DNA from: Serratia fonticola
GTDB lineage: Bacteria; Pseudomonadota; Gammaproteobacteria; Enterobacterales; Enterobacteriaceae
NCBI RefSeq assembly: GCF_001006005.1
Contig: NZ_CP011254.1
Span: 682,001 to 746,000 of the forward strand
DNA: 64,000 nucleotides
Direction of reading: 5' to 3'
Of this stretch, positions 8,758 to 18,905 are shown one piece after another. Numbering within the stretch: the first letter of the stretch is position 1; every line of letters begins with the position of its first letter. Made by a program: the position numbers and the translations under genes. The notes beneath the pieces were generated by a model that saw nothing but the letters and a program-made list of their open reading frames with translations, was not told the DNA's origin and did no database searches.

Positions 8758-9731
8758 TGCAACACCTTGATATCACCGTAGTCAGCCAGGCAATCAACTG
8801 GCTGGAACAGCAGCCGGTATGGCTGTGTACCGTATTGAACACTTATGGCTCATCACCACGTTCTCCTGGCGCGTTGATGGTGGCTACCCGCGACGGACAC
8901 TATTGTGGATCGTTATCCGGTGGCTGCGTGGAAGAGGACTTTTTACGCCGTCTGGCAGAAGGGGAATATCAAGCCGCCAGCCAGGTGATCCGCTACGGTG
9001 CTGGCGGGCTAACCCCCAGCGTGGCGCTGCCCTGTGGTGGCGTGCTGGACGTATTGATCGAGCATCTGCCCGCGGGCCCTGCCAGCATTAGCTACTTGCG
9101 CAATATCGCCGAGGCGTTGGCCGGCCATCATGCCCTGGTCAAACACCTGACCTTGCCCAATGCCTGTAGCGCGCTGGAAACCACCAGCTTTGCCAGCGCC
9201 ACCCAGGTCGTGCGCAACCAACAGGAGATCCAGTTGCACATCGCCGCCGCTCCTCGGTTGCTGATTGCCGGGCTTTCCAGCGTGGCGCTGTATTGCGCCG
9301 ACTTTGCCAGCGCACTCGGCTTTGAAGTGCTGGTATGCGAAAGCCGTCCGGAAGCTCTGGAGAACTTCGCTACGCAGCTCAAACCGCATATCACCCTGCT
9401 GCGCCAGTTCCCGGCCAAATTCATTGAGGAAGGCGGTTGCCACGCCAACACCGCAATTGTGGCGCTGACCCACGATCCGCGCATGGATGACTTAACCCTG
9501 ATGGAGGCGATCCACACCCCGGCATTTTACATCGGTGCGATGGGTTCCCAACGGAACAGCGATCGCCGCCGCCAACGGCTGCAACAGATCGCCGAATTCA
9601 GCCCGCAGGAACTCGGCCGTATCCATGCGCCGATCGGCCTGCCGCTTGGCAGTAAAACTCCAGCGGAGATCGCGCTGGCCGTGATGGCCGATATCGTGCA
9701 GCAGAAGAACCAACACCGCCAACCCAGTTGA
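8757..9731 (+). CDS. XdhC-family molybdenum cofactor insertion/sulfuration factor
   Basis: 324 residues with an N-terminal XdhC/CoxI domain (GSLSGGCVEEDFL) and a C-terminal Rossmann-like XdhC domain (LLIAGLSSVALY, then YIGAMGSQRNSDRRRQRL near residue 255, then GLPLGSKTPAEIALAVMADI). Such proteins bind Moco, promote its sulfuration and deliver it to xanthine oxidase-family apoenzymes. It is translationally coupled to the mocA-like gene and is the last gene of the unit. Given the neighbours it very likely serves the divergent Mo-hydroxylase. Confidence 0.86.
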   Translation: MQHLDITVVSQAINWLEQQPVWLCTVLNTYGSSPRSPGALMVATRDGHYCGSLSGGCVEEDFLRRLAEGEYQAASQVIRYGAGGLTPSVALPCGGVLDVLIEHLPAGPASISYLRNIAEALAGHHALVKHLTLPNACSALETTSFASATQVVRNQQEIQLHIAAAPRLLIAGLSSVALYCADFASALGFEVLVCESRPEALENFATQLKPHITLLRQFPAKFIEEGGCHANTAIVALTHDPRMDDLTLMEAIHTPAFYIGAMGSQRNSDRRRQRLQQIAEFSPQELGRIHAPIGLPLGSKTPAEIALAVMADIVQQKNQHRQPS

Positions 9732-9781
9732 ATACCTGACGCAATCCTTCCCGCGATGGCAAATCATTTGCTGGCCAAAAA

Positions 9782-9797
9782 ATGAAAGCGATTACAC
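9782..9797 (+). promoter_or_regulatory. Upstream GalR/GalS-type operator
   Basis: ATGAAAGCGATTACAC matches 14 of 16 positions of the perfect site at 9889-9904 and of the GalR/GalS consensus GTGNAANCGNTTNCAC. The two sites are 107 bp apart, close to ten helical turns. Confidence 0.65.
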
Positions 9798-9888
9798 AAA
9801 TTAACATCAAAAATCACCAACCACACCTTAACCCATAGTTTAACATCTCATATTCATGATGTTAAATGACAATCCATAAACACACCAA

Positions 9889-9904
9889 GTGTAAGCGATT
9901 ACAC
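9889..9904 (+). promoter_or_regulatory. Downstream GalR/GalS-type operator, near-perfect palindrome
   Basis: GTGTAAGCGATTACAC fits the known GalR/GalS operator in full. It lies about 90 bp before the galP start, where the galP promoter must be. Confidence 0.82.
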
Positions 9905-9908
9905 TAAA

Positions 9909-9924
9909 TGTGATCGATAGCACG
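9909..9924 (+). promoter_or_regulatory. Possible CRP site of galP
   Basis: TGTGATCGATAGCACG has a perfect left CRP half-site (TGTGA) and a right half matching three of five positions. It overlaps the region just downstream of the perfect Gal operator. CRP control of galP is known in E. coli; binding here is inferred. Confidence 0.45.
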
Positions 9925-9992
9925 TTAAATCATCACCCAGACCAATAACATAGCCTACTAACGAATCACCTATCTGGTTAACCGAGGCCGTT

Positions 9993-11387
9993 ATGAGTAC
10001 ATCATCAACAAGCAAAGGCAGATCGAATGCCCAAATGACCTTCTTTGTCTGTTTTCTGGCAGCACTGGCAGGCTTATTGTTTGGACTGGATATCGGCGTG
10101 ATCGCCGGAGCATTACCTTTTATTGCTCATGAGTTCCAAATCACTTCCCAGCAACAAGAATGGGTGGTGAGCTCAATGATGTTTGGCGCAGCGGTTGGCG
10201 CTGTCGGCAGTGGCTGGCTCTCTTACCGGCTGGGGCGCAAATACAGCCTGATGATTGGCGCCGTGCTGTTTGTCATTGGCTCGCTTTGCTCTGCTTTCGC
10301 CCCCAACAACGATGTGCTGCTGATTTCCCGCGTTCTGCTCGGCCTGGCAGTAGGCATCGCATCCTTCACTGCCCCACTGTACCTTTCTGAAATCGCGCCT
10401 GAGCGCATTCGCGGTAGCATGATTTCCATGTACCAGTTAATGATTACGATAGGGATCCTGGGGGCTTATCTGTCCGATACGGCTTTCAGCTACAGCGGTT
10501 CATGGCGCTGGATGCTGGGTATCATCACCCTTCCGGCTTTGTTGCTGTTCGTTGGCGTGTTCTTCCTGCCCCGCAGCCCTCGCTGGTTAGCGTCACGTGG
10601 CCGTGATGCAGAAGCCAGGAAAGTGCTGGAAATGCTGCGAGATACGACTGAACAGGCGAAAGCCGAACTGGATGAGATCCGTGAAAGCCTGAAAATAAAG
10701 CAAAGCGGTTGGGCACTGTTCAAAGACAACAAGAATTTCCGCCGTGCGGTCTATCTTGGCGTATTGCTTCAGGTCATGCAGCAGTTCACCGGCATGAATG
10801 TCATCATGTATTACGCGCCGAAAATTTTCGATCTGGCCGGTTTTGCCAGTACAGCGCAACAAATGTGGGGAACGGTGATCGTCGGGTTAGTGAACGTGCT
10901 GGCAACCTTTATTGCCATCGGCCTGGTGGATCGTTGGGGCCGTAAACCTACGCTGAAGCTGGGCTTCCTGGTGATGGCCATCGGCATGGGGACATTGGGT
11001 ACCATGATGAATATCGGCATGGATACGCCTGCGGCTCAATACTTCGCGATACTGATGTTGCTGATGTTTATTGTCGGTTTTGCCATGAGTGCCGGCCCGC
11101 TGATTTGGGTATTGTGTTCAGAGATCCAACCGCTTAAAGGCCGTGATTTCGGTATCACCTGCTCAACGACGGTAAACTGGATCGCCAACATGATCGTGGG
11201 GGCCACCTTCCTGACTATGCTCAACACCCTGGGCAGCGCGCATACCTTCTGGATCTATGCCGGGCTGAACCTGGTATTTATCTTCATTACCATTGCTCTG
11301 ATACCTGAAACCAAAAATATCTCTCTGGAACATATCGAGCGGAATTTGATGGCTGGGAAACCACTACGGGAGATTGGTTCACACTGA
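9993..11387 (+). CDS. galP: Galactose:proton symporter GalP
   Basis: 464-residue, 12-helix MFS sugar porter. Sequence is almost collinear with E. coli Gal[40 protein letters not shown], the sugar-porter signatures GRK after helix 2 and DRWGRKP after helix 8, [16 protein letters not shown], and a C-terminal [16 protein letters not shown]. It imports galactose and other hexoses with H+. Two Gal operators and a CRP-like site lie upstream and a hairpin terminator lies just after the stop, so it is a single-gene unit. In E. coli galP is next to sprT; here three genes lie between them. Confidence 0.95.
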   Translation: MSTSSTSKGRSNAQMTFFVCFLAALAGLLFGLDIGVIAGALPFIAHEFQITSQQQEWVVSSMMFGAAVGAVGSGWLSYRLGRKYSLMIGAVLFVIGSLCSAFAPNNDVLLISRVLLGLAVGIASFTAPLYLSEIAPERIRGSMISMYQLMITIGILGAYLSDTAFSYSGSWRWMLGIITLPALLLFVGVFFLPRSPRWLASRGRDAEARKVLEMLRDTTEQAKAELDEIRESLKIKQSGWALFKDNKNFRRAVYLGVLLQVMQQFTGMNVIMYYAPKIFDLAGFASTAQQMWGTVIVGLVNVLATFIAIGLVDRWGRKPTLKLGFLVMAIGMGTLGTMMNIGMDTPAAQYFAILMLLMFIVGFAMSAGPLIWVLCSEIQPLKGRDFGITCSTTVNWIANMIVGATFLTMLNTLGSAHTFWIYAGLNLVFIFITIALIPETKNISLEHIERNLMAGKPLREIGSH

Positions 11388-11402
11388 TCGAGGTCTTTGA
11401 TT

Positions 11403-11421
11403 ACCGCCCGTTTCGGGCGGT
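11403..11421 (+). terminator. Terminator of galP
   Basis: ACCGCCCG-TTT-CGGGCGGT is a perfect 8-bp stem with a 3-nt loop, 15 bp after the galP stop and followed by ATTT. The T-run is weak. It lies between convergent galP and the Rob-like gene and could serve both. Confidence 0.75.
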
Positions 11422-11441
11422 ATTTACATCCGCAATGACAA

Positions 11442-12332
11442 TCAGGAGCGCGGACTGGTTTTCTCTGCAAAGGCTTTGTCTGGCACTATCGGAATTAGAT
11501 ACTCATATTCCAGGTACAGCTCTTCGTCACCATCTAGCGAGTAGCTATGCTGCGCGATATCGTACCCTTCCCGGCGTACCAGATTAAACTGCGGCAGAAG
11601 TTTGGTATAAACGCTGGCGATATACTCGTGAAGGGCCACTGGCTTGCCAGCATAGCGAAAGCGGCAATAACCGCCGCTGATTTCCGGTAGTTCCAGCAAC
11701 GATTTACCTTTGGCGATGGTTTTATCTACCGCCACAAAATAGTCGACCTTCACCCGCTCACCATCGGGCGTAAAATTGGTTAGCGCATAAAGTTTGTCTG
11801 GATTTAATTTAAACTCATCACAAAAACGATCCTTTATTCCATCACGAATTGTCGCGTGGGATTCGCCCAACTGTTCAATATCGATGTGATAAGAATAATA
11901 CTGACCGACCAGCGAGTAGCTGTCTGGTTTAACCTCAACATAGTCAATAGAGATATCGCTGGGTTGATTCAGCGACAGCGATTGCACCAGATGGCTGAAG
12001 TCACAATTCTGGGCCTTACGGTAGGCGCTAGGTGTGACAGAGAAATGTTTTTTGAAACAGCGTGAGAATGTCTGTTGGGAATCGAACTGATACTCCAACG
12101 AAATATCCAGAATGCTTTTTTGCGTAAAGCGTAATGAGAAGGCCGCCAGATAGAGGCGACGGGCGCGGATATAAGCAGCAAGGGGCAGGTTGGTCTGTTG
12201 GCGGAACATGCGCTGCAGATACCATTTAGAGTAGCCGGATTTCTCGCAAACAATATCCAGGGATAGTGGATTGCGTAGGTTGTTTTCTATCCAGACCAGT
12301 AATTCTTTGATATGTGTTTCCTGCGTCACCAT
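11442..12332 (-). CDS. Rob-like AraC-family regulator with C-terminal GyrI-like ligand domain
   Basis: 296 residues. The N-terminal 105 residues are the double helix-turn-helix DNA-binding domain (SLDIVCEKSGYSKWYLQRMF, then DISLEYQFDSQQTFSRCFKK and the terminal P-x-x-YR). The rest resembles the GyrI/SOUL-like effector domain of Rob (Q-Y-Y-S-Y, then SGGYCRFRYAG and a final YLEYEYLIPI). This head-first layout is that of Rob, not of SoxS or MarA, which lack the second domain. Start chosen at ATG 12332 (AGGAA 7 bp before it); an open frame extends 20 codons upstream. It may sense small hydrophobic compounds. Target genes cannot be deduced. Confidence 0.83.
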   Translation of the reverse strand: MVTQETHIKELLVWIENNLRNPLSLDIVCEKSGYSKWYLQRMFRQQTNLPLAAYIRARRLYLAAFSLRFTQKSILDISLEYQFDSQQTFSRCFKKHFSVTPSAYRKAQNCDFSHLVQSLSLNQPSDISIDYVEVKPDSYSLVGQYYSYHIDIEQLGESHATIRDGIKDRFCDEFKLNPDKLYALTNFTPDGERVKVDYFVAVDKTIAKGKSLLELPEISGGYCRFRYAGKPVALHEYIASVYTKLLPQFNLVRREGYDIAQHSYSLDGDEELYLEYEYLIPIVPDKAFAEKTSPRS

Positions 12333-12461
12333 TACTTTTCCTAGCCAAAATTGTCCACGGCAATGGTATACAGATTTATTTAGAGCGTCCAAAGCGACGA
12401 CACTATTTTACAAAGGCTGACGAATTCATCACAAACATCGCAGCTTGTTACTCAAAGAACA

Positions 12462-12482
12462 AGCCGCCCACCGGGGGCGGCT
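12462..12482 (-). terminator. Terminator of fumA
   Basis: AGCCGCCC / GGGCGGCT, a perfect 8-bp stem with a 5-nt loop, begins 10 bp beyond the fumarase stop on the minus strand. It is followed by TGTTCTTT, so it is plausible but not ideal. Confidence 0.65.
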
Positions 12483-12492
12483 ATCAATCAGC

Positions 12493-14139
12493 TTACTTCA
12501 CACAGCGCGTACATTGAGATTCCTGGATCTTCTGGAAGAAATCATTACCTTTGTCATCTACCAGAATAAAGGCCGGGAAATCTTCCACTTCGATTTTCCA
12601 GATCGCTTCCATACCCAGTTCAGGATATTCCACGCACTCCAGGCTCTTGATGCTCTGCTGTGCCAGCACCGCCGCCGGGCCACCAATGCTGCCAAGATAG
12701 AATCCGCCGTGCTTGTGGCAGGCATCCGTCACCTGCTGGCTGCGGTTACCTTTGGCCAGCATGATCATGCTGCCGCCGTGTGACTGCAACAGATCGACAT
12801 AGGAGTCCATGCGCCCTGCCGTAGTTGGCCCCAGAGAACCTGAAGCATAGCCTTCTGGCGTTTTGGCCGGGCCCGCGTAGTAGATCGGGTGATCTTTCAC
12901 ATACTGCGGTAAACCTTCGCCACGATCCAGGCGCTCTTTCAGCTTGGCGTGGGCAATATCACGCCCAACGATGATGGTGCCGCTCAGGGAAAGGCGGGTA
13001 GACACCGGATACTGTGACAGCTGCTTGAGGATATCAGCCATTGGGCGGTTCAGATCCACCTTGATCGCTTCCCCTTCACCCGCGCGGCGCAGTTCCTGTG
13101 GAATAAATTTACCTGGGTTATGCTCCAGTTTCTCCAGCCAGATCCCCTCACGGTTGATCTTGCCTTTGATATTCCGGTCGGCGGAGCAGGAAACCCCCAT
13201 CCCCACCGGGCAAGAAGCGCCGTGGCGTGGCAAACGCACTACACGCACGTCGTGGGCAAAGTATTTGCCGCCAAACTGTGCACCCAGGCCCAAATTCTGG
13301 GCTTCTTTCAGCAGTTCCTCTTCCAGCGCCACATCGCGGAACGCCTGGCCGTGTTCGTTGCCTTCGGTTGGCAACGCATCATAGTATTTGGTTGAAGCCA
13401 GCTTCACGGTCTTCAGCGTGGCTTCCGCCGAAGTGCCGCCAATCACAAAGGCCACGTGATACGGTGGGCAGGCCGCGGTGCCCAGAGTACGCATCTTGTC
13501 GACCAGATAGTCTTTCAACTTACCTGGGGACAGCAGCGCCTTGGTTTCCTGATACAGGTAGGTTTTGTTGGCCGAACCACCGCCCTTGGCGATACACAGG
13601 AATTTATACTCGTCACCATCCACGCTGTAGAGATCGATCTGCGCAGGCAGGTTGCTGCCGGTATTGACCTCCTGGTACATATCCAGCGCGGCGTTTTGCG
13701 AATAGCGCAGGTTGTCTTCGATAAAGGTGTTGTACACCCCACGCGACAGGGCTTCTTCGTCCCCACCACCGGTCCAGACGCGCTGGCCCTTTTTACCCAT
13801 GATGATCGCCGTGCCGGTATCCTGGCAGGTTGGCAAAATACCCTTGGCGGCGATTTCTGAGTTACGCAAAAATTGCAGCGCAACGTACTTGTCGTTCTCA
13901 CTGGCATCGGGGTCGTTGAGGATATCCGCCACCTGCTGCTGGTGCGCAGGGCGCAACATGAACGAGGCGTCGTGGAAAGCGTGCTGGGCGAGCAGGGTCA
14001 GGGCTTGCGGGTCAACCTTGAGGACTTCCTGGCCGGCAAATTCGCCGACGGAAACGTGGTCACGGCTTAGCAGATAGTATTCGGTATCGTCTTTCTTCAG
14101 CGGGAACGGATCTTGATAATGGAACGGTTTATTCGACAT
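12493..14139 (-). CDS. fumA: Class I (iron-sulfur) fumarate hydratase FumA/FumB
   Basis: 548 residues, exactly the usual length, converting fumarate to malate in the TCA cycle. It binds an oxygen-sensitive [4Fe-4S] cluster; the likely ligand cysteines are in PTCQDTG, AACPP and [17 protein letters not shown]. The C-terminal half has the beta-domain signature [23 protein letters not shown] 14139 is preceded by GAGAGA and gives [14 protein letters not shown], the normal N-terminus; a 43-codon upstream extension of the frame is not coding. FumA and FumB cannot be told apart by sequence alone. Confidence 0.93.
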   Translation of the reverse strand: MSNKPFHYQDPFPLKKDDTEYYLLSRDHVSVGEFAGQEVLKVDPQALTLLAQHAFHDASFMLRPAHQQQVADILNDPDASENDKYVALQFLRNSEIAAKGILPTCQDTGTAIIMGKKGQRVWTGGGDEEALSRGVYNTFIEDNLRYSQNAALDMYQEVNTGSNLPAQIDLYSVDGDEYKFLCIAKGGGSANKTYLYQETKALLSPGKLKDYLVDKMRTLGTAACPPYHVAFVIGGTSAEATLKTVKLASTKYYDALPTEGNEHGQAFRDVALEEELLKEAQNLGLGAQFGGKYFAHDVRVVRLPRHGASCPVGMGVSCSADRNIKGKINREGIWLEKLEHNPGKFIPQELRRAGEGEAIKVDLNRPMADILKQLSQYPVSTRLSLSGTIIVGRDIAHAKLKERLDRGEGLPQYVKDHPIYYAGPAKTPEGYASGSLGPTTAGRMDSYVDLLQSHGGSMIMLAKGNRSQQVTDACHKHGGFYLGSIGGPAAVLAQQSIKSLECVEYPELGMEAIWKIEVEDFPAFILVDDKGNDFFQKIQESQCTRCVK

Positions 14140-14647
14140 TGATCTCTCACTTGCAACATCAGCTGCGTTAAATTCACACTTACCCAGCGTGCTCGGGGCG
14201 CGCTGCGTCAAAAAAACTCCCCACACCTTACGTATTTTTAGGTAGTCAGTTATTGCGCCAAATCGCAAAATAACCTCTATTAACGTAAGGACTTAACGCT
14301 GGCGATGTTTTTCTGACCTCATCCGGTGAGAACTGCGGGTACAGACTCATCATGCACGGATTATTATCCCGCAGTTAACACAATGATTACAATCTGTGTG
14401 AGTCGATCGGCTTATCATTGTGGGAAAATAGCGTTGCGACAATTGCCTTGCTGCCTCATGTCCACACCACGCCGTTTTCAGCAATGACCTGGTATCAGAT
14501 TGCTGACAAAGTGGCAATATTGCTGAATTGGTCGGGATCTATCTATACCAGTATTTGCTAACCCATTGATTATCCAGACGGGCGCAGCATGCAGCGCCCC
14601 TACATTGTTAGCCCGGTGAGGGTTTGTCAGCAGTCTCTGGTATACGG
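14140..14647 (-). other. Intergenic region rlhA-fumA: fumA promoter region, no gene
   Basis: 508 bp with no convincing ORF on either strand. On the minus strand it is the fumA leader and promoter. It holds a 9-bp inverted repeat (AACTGCGGG at 14331-14339, CCCGCAGTT at 14368-14376; 28-bp spacer) of unknown meaning and a palindromic dispersed repeat at 14580-14603 near the rlhA stop. No promoter hexamers could be assigned with confidence. Confidence 0.5.
14580..14603 (+). repeat. Palindromic dispersed repeat, copy 1
   Basis: GGGCGCAGCATGCAGCGCCCC followed by TAC can form a GC-rich hairpin. A second copy with one substitution and one extra C lies in reverse orientation at 33250-33274, about 18.7 kb away, also just downstream of a gene. 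It behaves like a REP-type intergenic element. Confidence 0.75.
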
Positions 14648-16609
14648 CTATTTTTTCTTCCCCGGTAGAGTCGCCTTGAGCTCCTCTACCGAGATCCCTC
14701 CTGCCACACTCCCCGGCACTGGCATCCGCAAAATATGATTTTTGATCTTGCCAATCACATGCATCTCACATGGCTTGCAGTCAAATTTCAACGTCAACAC
14801 CTCACCTTGATGTACCAACTGCATCGGCGATGCCCGCCCCTTCACACCCTGCACACCCTTGGCCTGTTTAGGGCAGAGGTTGAAGGCGAAGCGCAGGCAG
14901 TGCTTGGTGATCATTACCGGTACATCCCCTTTTTCTTCGTGCGCCTCGAAGGCGGCATCAATCAATGTGACACCATAACGCTGGTAGAACTTACGCGCCT
15001 TCTGGTTATAAACATTGGCAAGAAACGTCAGGTGCGTATCCGGATAAACCGGCGGCGGGACGGAAACCGGTTTGCGGTCGCCGCGTTCGTTTACCGCCAG
15101 GCGTGCGGCGTCCAGCGCTTCCACCGCATCGCGGCGCAGTTGGTTGACCTGGCTGTTGGGTATGAAGCAAACCATCGGCAGATCAATATGAACGTCACGC
15201 GGGTAATAAAGGCTTTGCCCCAGTTTGCTCAGTCCGTCACGCAGTGTGACAAGCGCTTTCTCCGGCTGGTTGGCGGCGCCGAATTCGCCCTGCAGCGTAT
15301 GGCTGACGCTGATGCCCTCTTCGCTGATCAGGGTTAGCGTCACTCCGTCGCTGCTTTGTGTCAGCAGAATATCGACAGCGATGCGGCGTTCCGATGAGGT
15401 TTTTAGCAGCGCCTGTTGCCAGTTGTGATCGAGGTTACGATTAAGTGGATGATTTGGGCGCAGCTTATCCAGACCCGCCGGCATTTCGTTAGGCCAAACC
15501 CGGTAGCGCCCTTCAGCAATTTTATCCGCCTTATTAGCACGGAAGCCGACGATATCGCGCTTGATCAGCACGTTAAGTCCATCACCGTTGGTCAGCGATT
15601 CTTTTACTTCCACGTCCAGATGATCTTTACCCACCTTTAGCACCTCTCCTACAGGCAGGCCAATGAACTTGGGTGAGTCAAAGGCACCAATATCCATCTG
15701 GCGTTGGTTAACGAAGTAATCGGTACTGCCACGGTGGAAGGTTTTATCCGGCGACGGAATAAAAAAGTGTTCCGTGCGACCTGACGATGCCGGCGTCAGA
15801 TCGGAACGATCGTTGAGAATGGCATCCAGGTGCTGACGATAGTACGCAGTGATGTTTTTCACATAGCTCATATCCTTATAACGCCCTTCAATCTTGAATG
15901 AGCGAACACCGGCGTCGATCAACGCCGTCAGGTTGCGGCTTTGATCGTTGTCTTTCATCGACAGCAGATGCTTTTCATACGCAACTACCCGCCCCTGCTC
16001 ATCTTTCAGGGTGTAAGGAAGCCGGCACGCCTGCGAACAGTCGCCACGGTTGGCACTGCGTCCGGTCTGGGCGTGGGAAATGTTACACTGGCCGGAGAAG
16101 GCCACGCACAACGCGCCATGGATGAAAAACTCGACGGCGGCGTCAACGTTGTCACTGATAGCTTTTATCTGAGTGAGATTCAGCTCACGTGCCAACACCA
16201 ATTGGGAAAAACCGGCATCGGACAGGAAACGAGCCTTCTCTACGCTACGGATGTCGGTCTGGGTACTGGCATGCAGCTCAAAGGGTGGAATATCCAGCTC
16301 CAGGATCCCCATATCTTGCACGATAAGCGCATCGACTCCGGTGTCATACAGTTGATGGATCAAGCGGCGTGCTGGCTCCAGCTCGTTATCATGCAAAATG
16401 GTGTTGAGGGCGATGAACACTTTGGCCCGGTAGCGGCGGGCAAATTCAACCAGTCCGGCGATATCGCTCAGGCTGTTGCCAGCATTATGGCGGGCGCCGA
16501 AACCTGGGCCACCGATATAGATCGCATCGGCCCCGTGCAAAATAGCTTCACGGGCGATACCTGCATCGCGGGCGGGGCTGAGTAATTCAATCTGGTTCGG
16601 TAAAAGCAT
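14648..16609 (-). CDS. rlhA: 23S rRNA 5-hydroxycytidine C2501 synthase RlhA (peptidase U32 family)
   Basis: 653 residues, the same length as E. coli RlhA (YdcP). Near-identical landmarks include LLSPARDAGIAREAILHGAD, GPGFGARHNAGNSL, ELHASTQTDIR, the cysteine-bearing SGRSANRGDCSQACRLPYTL-type region (here TGRSANRGDCSQACRLPYTL), SFKIEGRYKDMSYVKNITAY, and the late CLRFAFNLCPKQ and FDCKPCEMHV. U32 proteins carry an Fe-S cluster and hydroxylate RNA bases. ATG 16609 gives the family N-terminus. The frame is open for 193 more codons upstream, but those are antisense to sprT. Confidence 0.92.
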   Translation of the reverse strand: MLLPNQIELLSPARDAGIAREAILHGADAIYIGGPGFGARHNAGNSLSDIAGLVEFARRYRAKVFIALNTILHDNELEPARRLIHQLYDTGVDALIVQDMGILELDIPPFELHASTQTDIRSVEKARFLSDAGFSQLVLARELNLTQIKAISDNVDAAVEFFIHGALCVAFSGQCNISHAQTGRSANRGDCSQACRLPYTLKDEQGRVVAYEKHLLSMKDNDQSRNLTALIDAGVRSFKIEGRYKDMSYVKNITAYYRQHLDAILNDRSDLTPASSGRTEHFFIPSPDKTFHRGSTDYFVNQRQMDIGAFDSPKFIGLPVGEVLKVGKDHLDVEVKESLTNGDGLNVLIKRDIVGFRANKADKIAEGRYRVWPNEMPAGLDKLRPNHPLNRNLDHNWQQALLKTSSERRIAVDILLTQSSDGVTLTLISEEGISVSHTLQGEFGAANQPEKALVTLRDGLSKLGQSLYYPRDVHIDLPMVCFIPNSQVNQLRRDAVEALDAARLAVNERGDRKPVSVPPPVYPDTHLTFLANVYNQKARKFYQRYGVTLIDAAFEAHEEKGDVPVMITKHCLRFAFNLCPKQAKGVQGVKGRASPMQLVHQGEVLTLKFDCKPCEMHVIGKIKNHILRMPVPGSVAGGISVEELKATLPGKKK

Positions 16610-16759
16610 GGTTATCGCCGTTAGGGTAAGGGGAAAAATCGCTGCTATTGTAGACACAAGCCTCGTACATACAAGCCTTGCGTGACGGTTAAGAGCCCAT
16701 AGACTTTTCCTTACTGCCCCGTTGCCAGCCGCCGCATCATTGCTTAAGCTAGCGCCACT

Positions 16760-17260
16760 ATGAACAGAGTAAGAATCCCCATTGCGCTGCAACAGGCGGT
16801 AATGCGCTGCCTGCGAGACAAGTTGCAGCTGGCGCGGCAGCATTTTGCCGTCGAGTTCCCAGAGCCCAAGATCCTGTATCAGCAACGCGGCACCAGCGCG
16901 GGCACCGCCTGGCTGCAAGCCTGGGAAATCCGCCTCAACCCGGTGCTGCTGATGGAAAACCAACAGCCGTTTATCGACGAAGTGGTCCCCCATGAGTTGG
17001 CTCATCTGCTGGTCTTCCGCCAGTTTGGCCGCGTGCCGCCGCATGGCCGGGAATGGCGCTGGATGATGGAAAACGTATTGCAGGTTCCGGCCAGCCGTAC
17101 CCACCAGTTTGAGACCCGTTCGGTACAGAGCAAAACCTTCCCTTACCGCTGCGATTGCCAGCAGCATCAGCTGACCCTGCGCCGCCATAATCGGGTGATG
17201 CGCGGCGAGAGCGAATACCGCTGCCGCCAGTGTGGTGAAAAGCTGACATTTTCCGGTTAG
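16760..17260 (+). CDS. sprT: SprT-family zinc metalloprotease
   Basis: 166 residues with the zinc protease motif VPHELAHLL near residue 79 and a C-terminal zinc-ribbon (CDC...CRQC with a CXXC close to the end). SprT-like proteins resemble the protease domain of SPRTN; the role of bacterial SprT is not well defined. As in E. coli it lies just before endA on the same strand. It is divergent from rlhA with about 150 bp between the starts. Confidence 0.9.
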   Translation: MNRVRIPIALQQAVMRCLRDKLQLARQHFAVEFPEPKILYQQRGTSAGTAWLQAWEIRLNPVLLMENQQPFIDEVVPHELAHLLVFRQFGRVPPHGREWRWMMENVLQVPASRTHQFETRSVQSKTFPYRCDCQQHQLTLRRHNRVMRGESEYRCRQCGEKLTFSG

Positions 17261-17374
17261 TCAAAGCCGTTAACAATCATATTTATAAGTTAAAACAATC
17301 CATTATCTCTATTTGCACCTGTCGGTGACTTCCGTTACCCTGCCTGCCTTTCCAATTTTGAGCTGTTTTGGAAT

Positions 17375-18073
17375 ATGCATCGCAAAATTTTATTTTTAGT
17401 CGTATTGACGGCCTCCAGCGGCACGCTAGCCAAGGGGATTAATAACTTTACCCAGGCCAAGGCTGCTGCCGCCAAAATCAACCAGGACGCCCCAGGCAGC
17501 TTTTATTGTGGCTGCAAGATCGACTGGCAAGGTAAGAAAGGTATTCCCGATCTCGGTAGCTGTGGCTATCAGGTGCGTAAAAATGCCCAACGCGCCGAGC
17601 GTATCGAGTGGGAACATGTGGTTCCGGCCTGGCAGTTCGGCCATCAGTTACAGTGCTGGCAACAGGGTGGGCGTAAAAACTGCAACAAGGATCCGGTTTA
17701 TCGCCAGATAGAGATCGACTTGCACAACCTGCAACCTGCCATCGGTGAAGTCAACGGTGACCGCAATAACTTTATGTACAGCCAGTGGCGGGGTGGCGAA
17801 GGGCAATACGGACAGTGCCAGATGAAGGTAGACTTCAAGAACAAGCAGGCCGAGCCACCGGCCCGTGCGCGAGGCGCCATCGCCCGCACCTACTTCTACA
17901 TGCGCGATCGCTACCAGTTACCGCTTTCACGCCAGCAAACCCAGCTGTTTGAAGCCTGGAACCGCCAGTATCCGGTCAACACTTGGGAATGCCGACGTGA
18001 AGCACACATCGCCATGGTACAAGGGAATCACAACCCTTATATTCAACAGGCTTGTCAGCAGCGAAAAGGCTGA
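17375..18073 (+). CDS. endA: Endonuclease I (periplasmic DNase)
   Basis: 232 residues with a signal peptide (cleavage after about LASSGTLA, residue 19 or so). Sequence-nonspecific periplasmic endonuclease of the His-Me finger family. The segment [11 protein letters not shown] holds the catalytic His, and [18 protein letters not shown] the metal-binding Asn residues. Multiple cysteines (CGC, SCGY, LQCW, CN, CRRE, QACQQ) fit the disulfide-bonded family. It lies in the conserved sprT-endA-rsmE-gshB block. Confidence 0.95.
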   Translation: MHRKILFLVVLTASSGTLAKGINNFTQAKAAAAKINQDAPGSFYCGCKIDWQGKKGIPDLGSCGYQVRKNAQRAERIEWEHVVPAWQFGHQLQCWQQGGRKNCNKDPVYRQIEIDLHNLQPAIGEVNGDRNNFMYSQWRGGEGQYGQCQMKVDFKNKQAEPPARARGAIARTYFYMRDRYQLPLSRQQTQLFEAWNRQYPVNTWECRREAHIAMVQGNHNPYIQQACQQRKG

Positions 18074-18140
18074 CCTACTATAGTGCTTTCGCGCTGCCAT
18101 CGGCAGCGCCGTATCATTGAGCCAGGATCTGACAATCATT

Positions 18141-18872
18141 ATGCGTAAACCCCGCATTTACCATCCAGAGCCCTTGAGCGCCAGTGCAGAAATTGCATTG
18201 AGCGAGGATGCAGCCAATCATGTCGGCCGCGTGCTGCGGATGAGCGCCGGGCAGGCACTGCAACTGTTCGATGGCAGCAACCAGGTGTTTGAAGCAGAAA
18301 TCACCCGGGTGGATAAAAAGAACGTGCTGGTTCAGATCAACGCCGGGCAACTGGAAGATCGCGAATCACCGCTCAACTTACATCTTGGCCAGGTGATCTC
18401 ACGTGGCGAAAAGATGGAATTCACCATCCAGAAATCCATCGAGTTGGGGGTGAACGTGATCACTCCGCTATTTTCCGAGCGCTGCGGCGTTAAACTCGAC
18501 GGCGAGCGCCTGGAGAAAAAGCTCCAGCAGTGGCAAAAAATCGCCATCGCGGCCTGCGAGCAATGCGGCCGCAACCGCATTCCGGAGATCCGCCCAGCGA
18601 TGACTCTGGAACACTGGTGCGCCGAGCAGGACGATAGCCTCAAGCTGAACCTGCACCCACGCGCCAGCCAAAGTATCAATACCCTGCCGCTGCCGGTAGT
18701 GAGCGTACGTCTGCTCATTGGGCCGGAGGGCGGATTATCCGCCGAAGAAATTGCCATGACCACAGACTATGGATTTACTGATATCCTGCTGGGGCCACGC
18801 GTTTTGCGTACAGAAACCACCGCGCTCACCGCAATTACCGCTTTGCAGGTCCGTTTCGGCGACCTGGGCTAA
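18141..18872 (+). CDS. rsmE: 16S rRNA (uracil1498-N3)-methyltransferase RsmE
   Basis: 243 residues, SPOUT-class methyltransferase that modifies U1498 in the decoding centre. Evidence: N-terminal PUA-like domain ([21 protein letters not shown]), then [19 protein letters not shown], and the C-terminal trefoil-knot signatures [14 protein letters not shown] and [18 protein letters not shown] that bind AdoMet. ATG 18141 gives the family N-terminus; an ATG eight codons earlier is less likely. Confidence 0.95.
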   Translation: MRKPRIYHPEPLSASAEIALSEDAANHVGRVLRMSAGQALQLFDGSNQVFEAEITRVDKKNVLVQINAGQLEDRESPLNLHLGQVISRGEKMEFTIQKSIELGVNVITPLFSERCGVKLDGERLEKKLQQWQKIAIAACEQCGRNRIPEIRPAMTLEHWCAEQDDSLKLNLHPRASQSINTLPLPVVSVRLLIGPEGGLSAEEIAMTTDYGFTDILLGPRVLRTETTALTAITALQVRFGDLG

Positions 18873-18905
18873 GGACCTGTCTTCACAGGTTCGTAAGGAG
18901 AAGAG

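Noticed and set aside
14331..14376. 9-bp inverted repeat AACTGCGGG / CCCGCAGTT upstream of fumA
   Set aside because: The 28-bp spacer makes it too long for a terminator or a usual operator; no known regulator site fits. Noted inside the intergenic entry only.
16610..17188. Open 193-codon extension upstream of rlhA in the same frame
   Set aside because: It is antisense to sprT, has no similarity to the U32 family, and the 653-residue product from ATG 16609 equals the known RlhA length.
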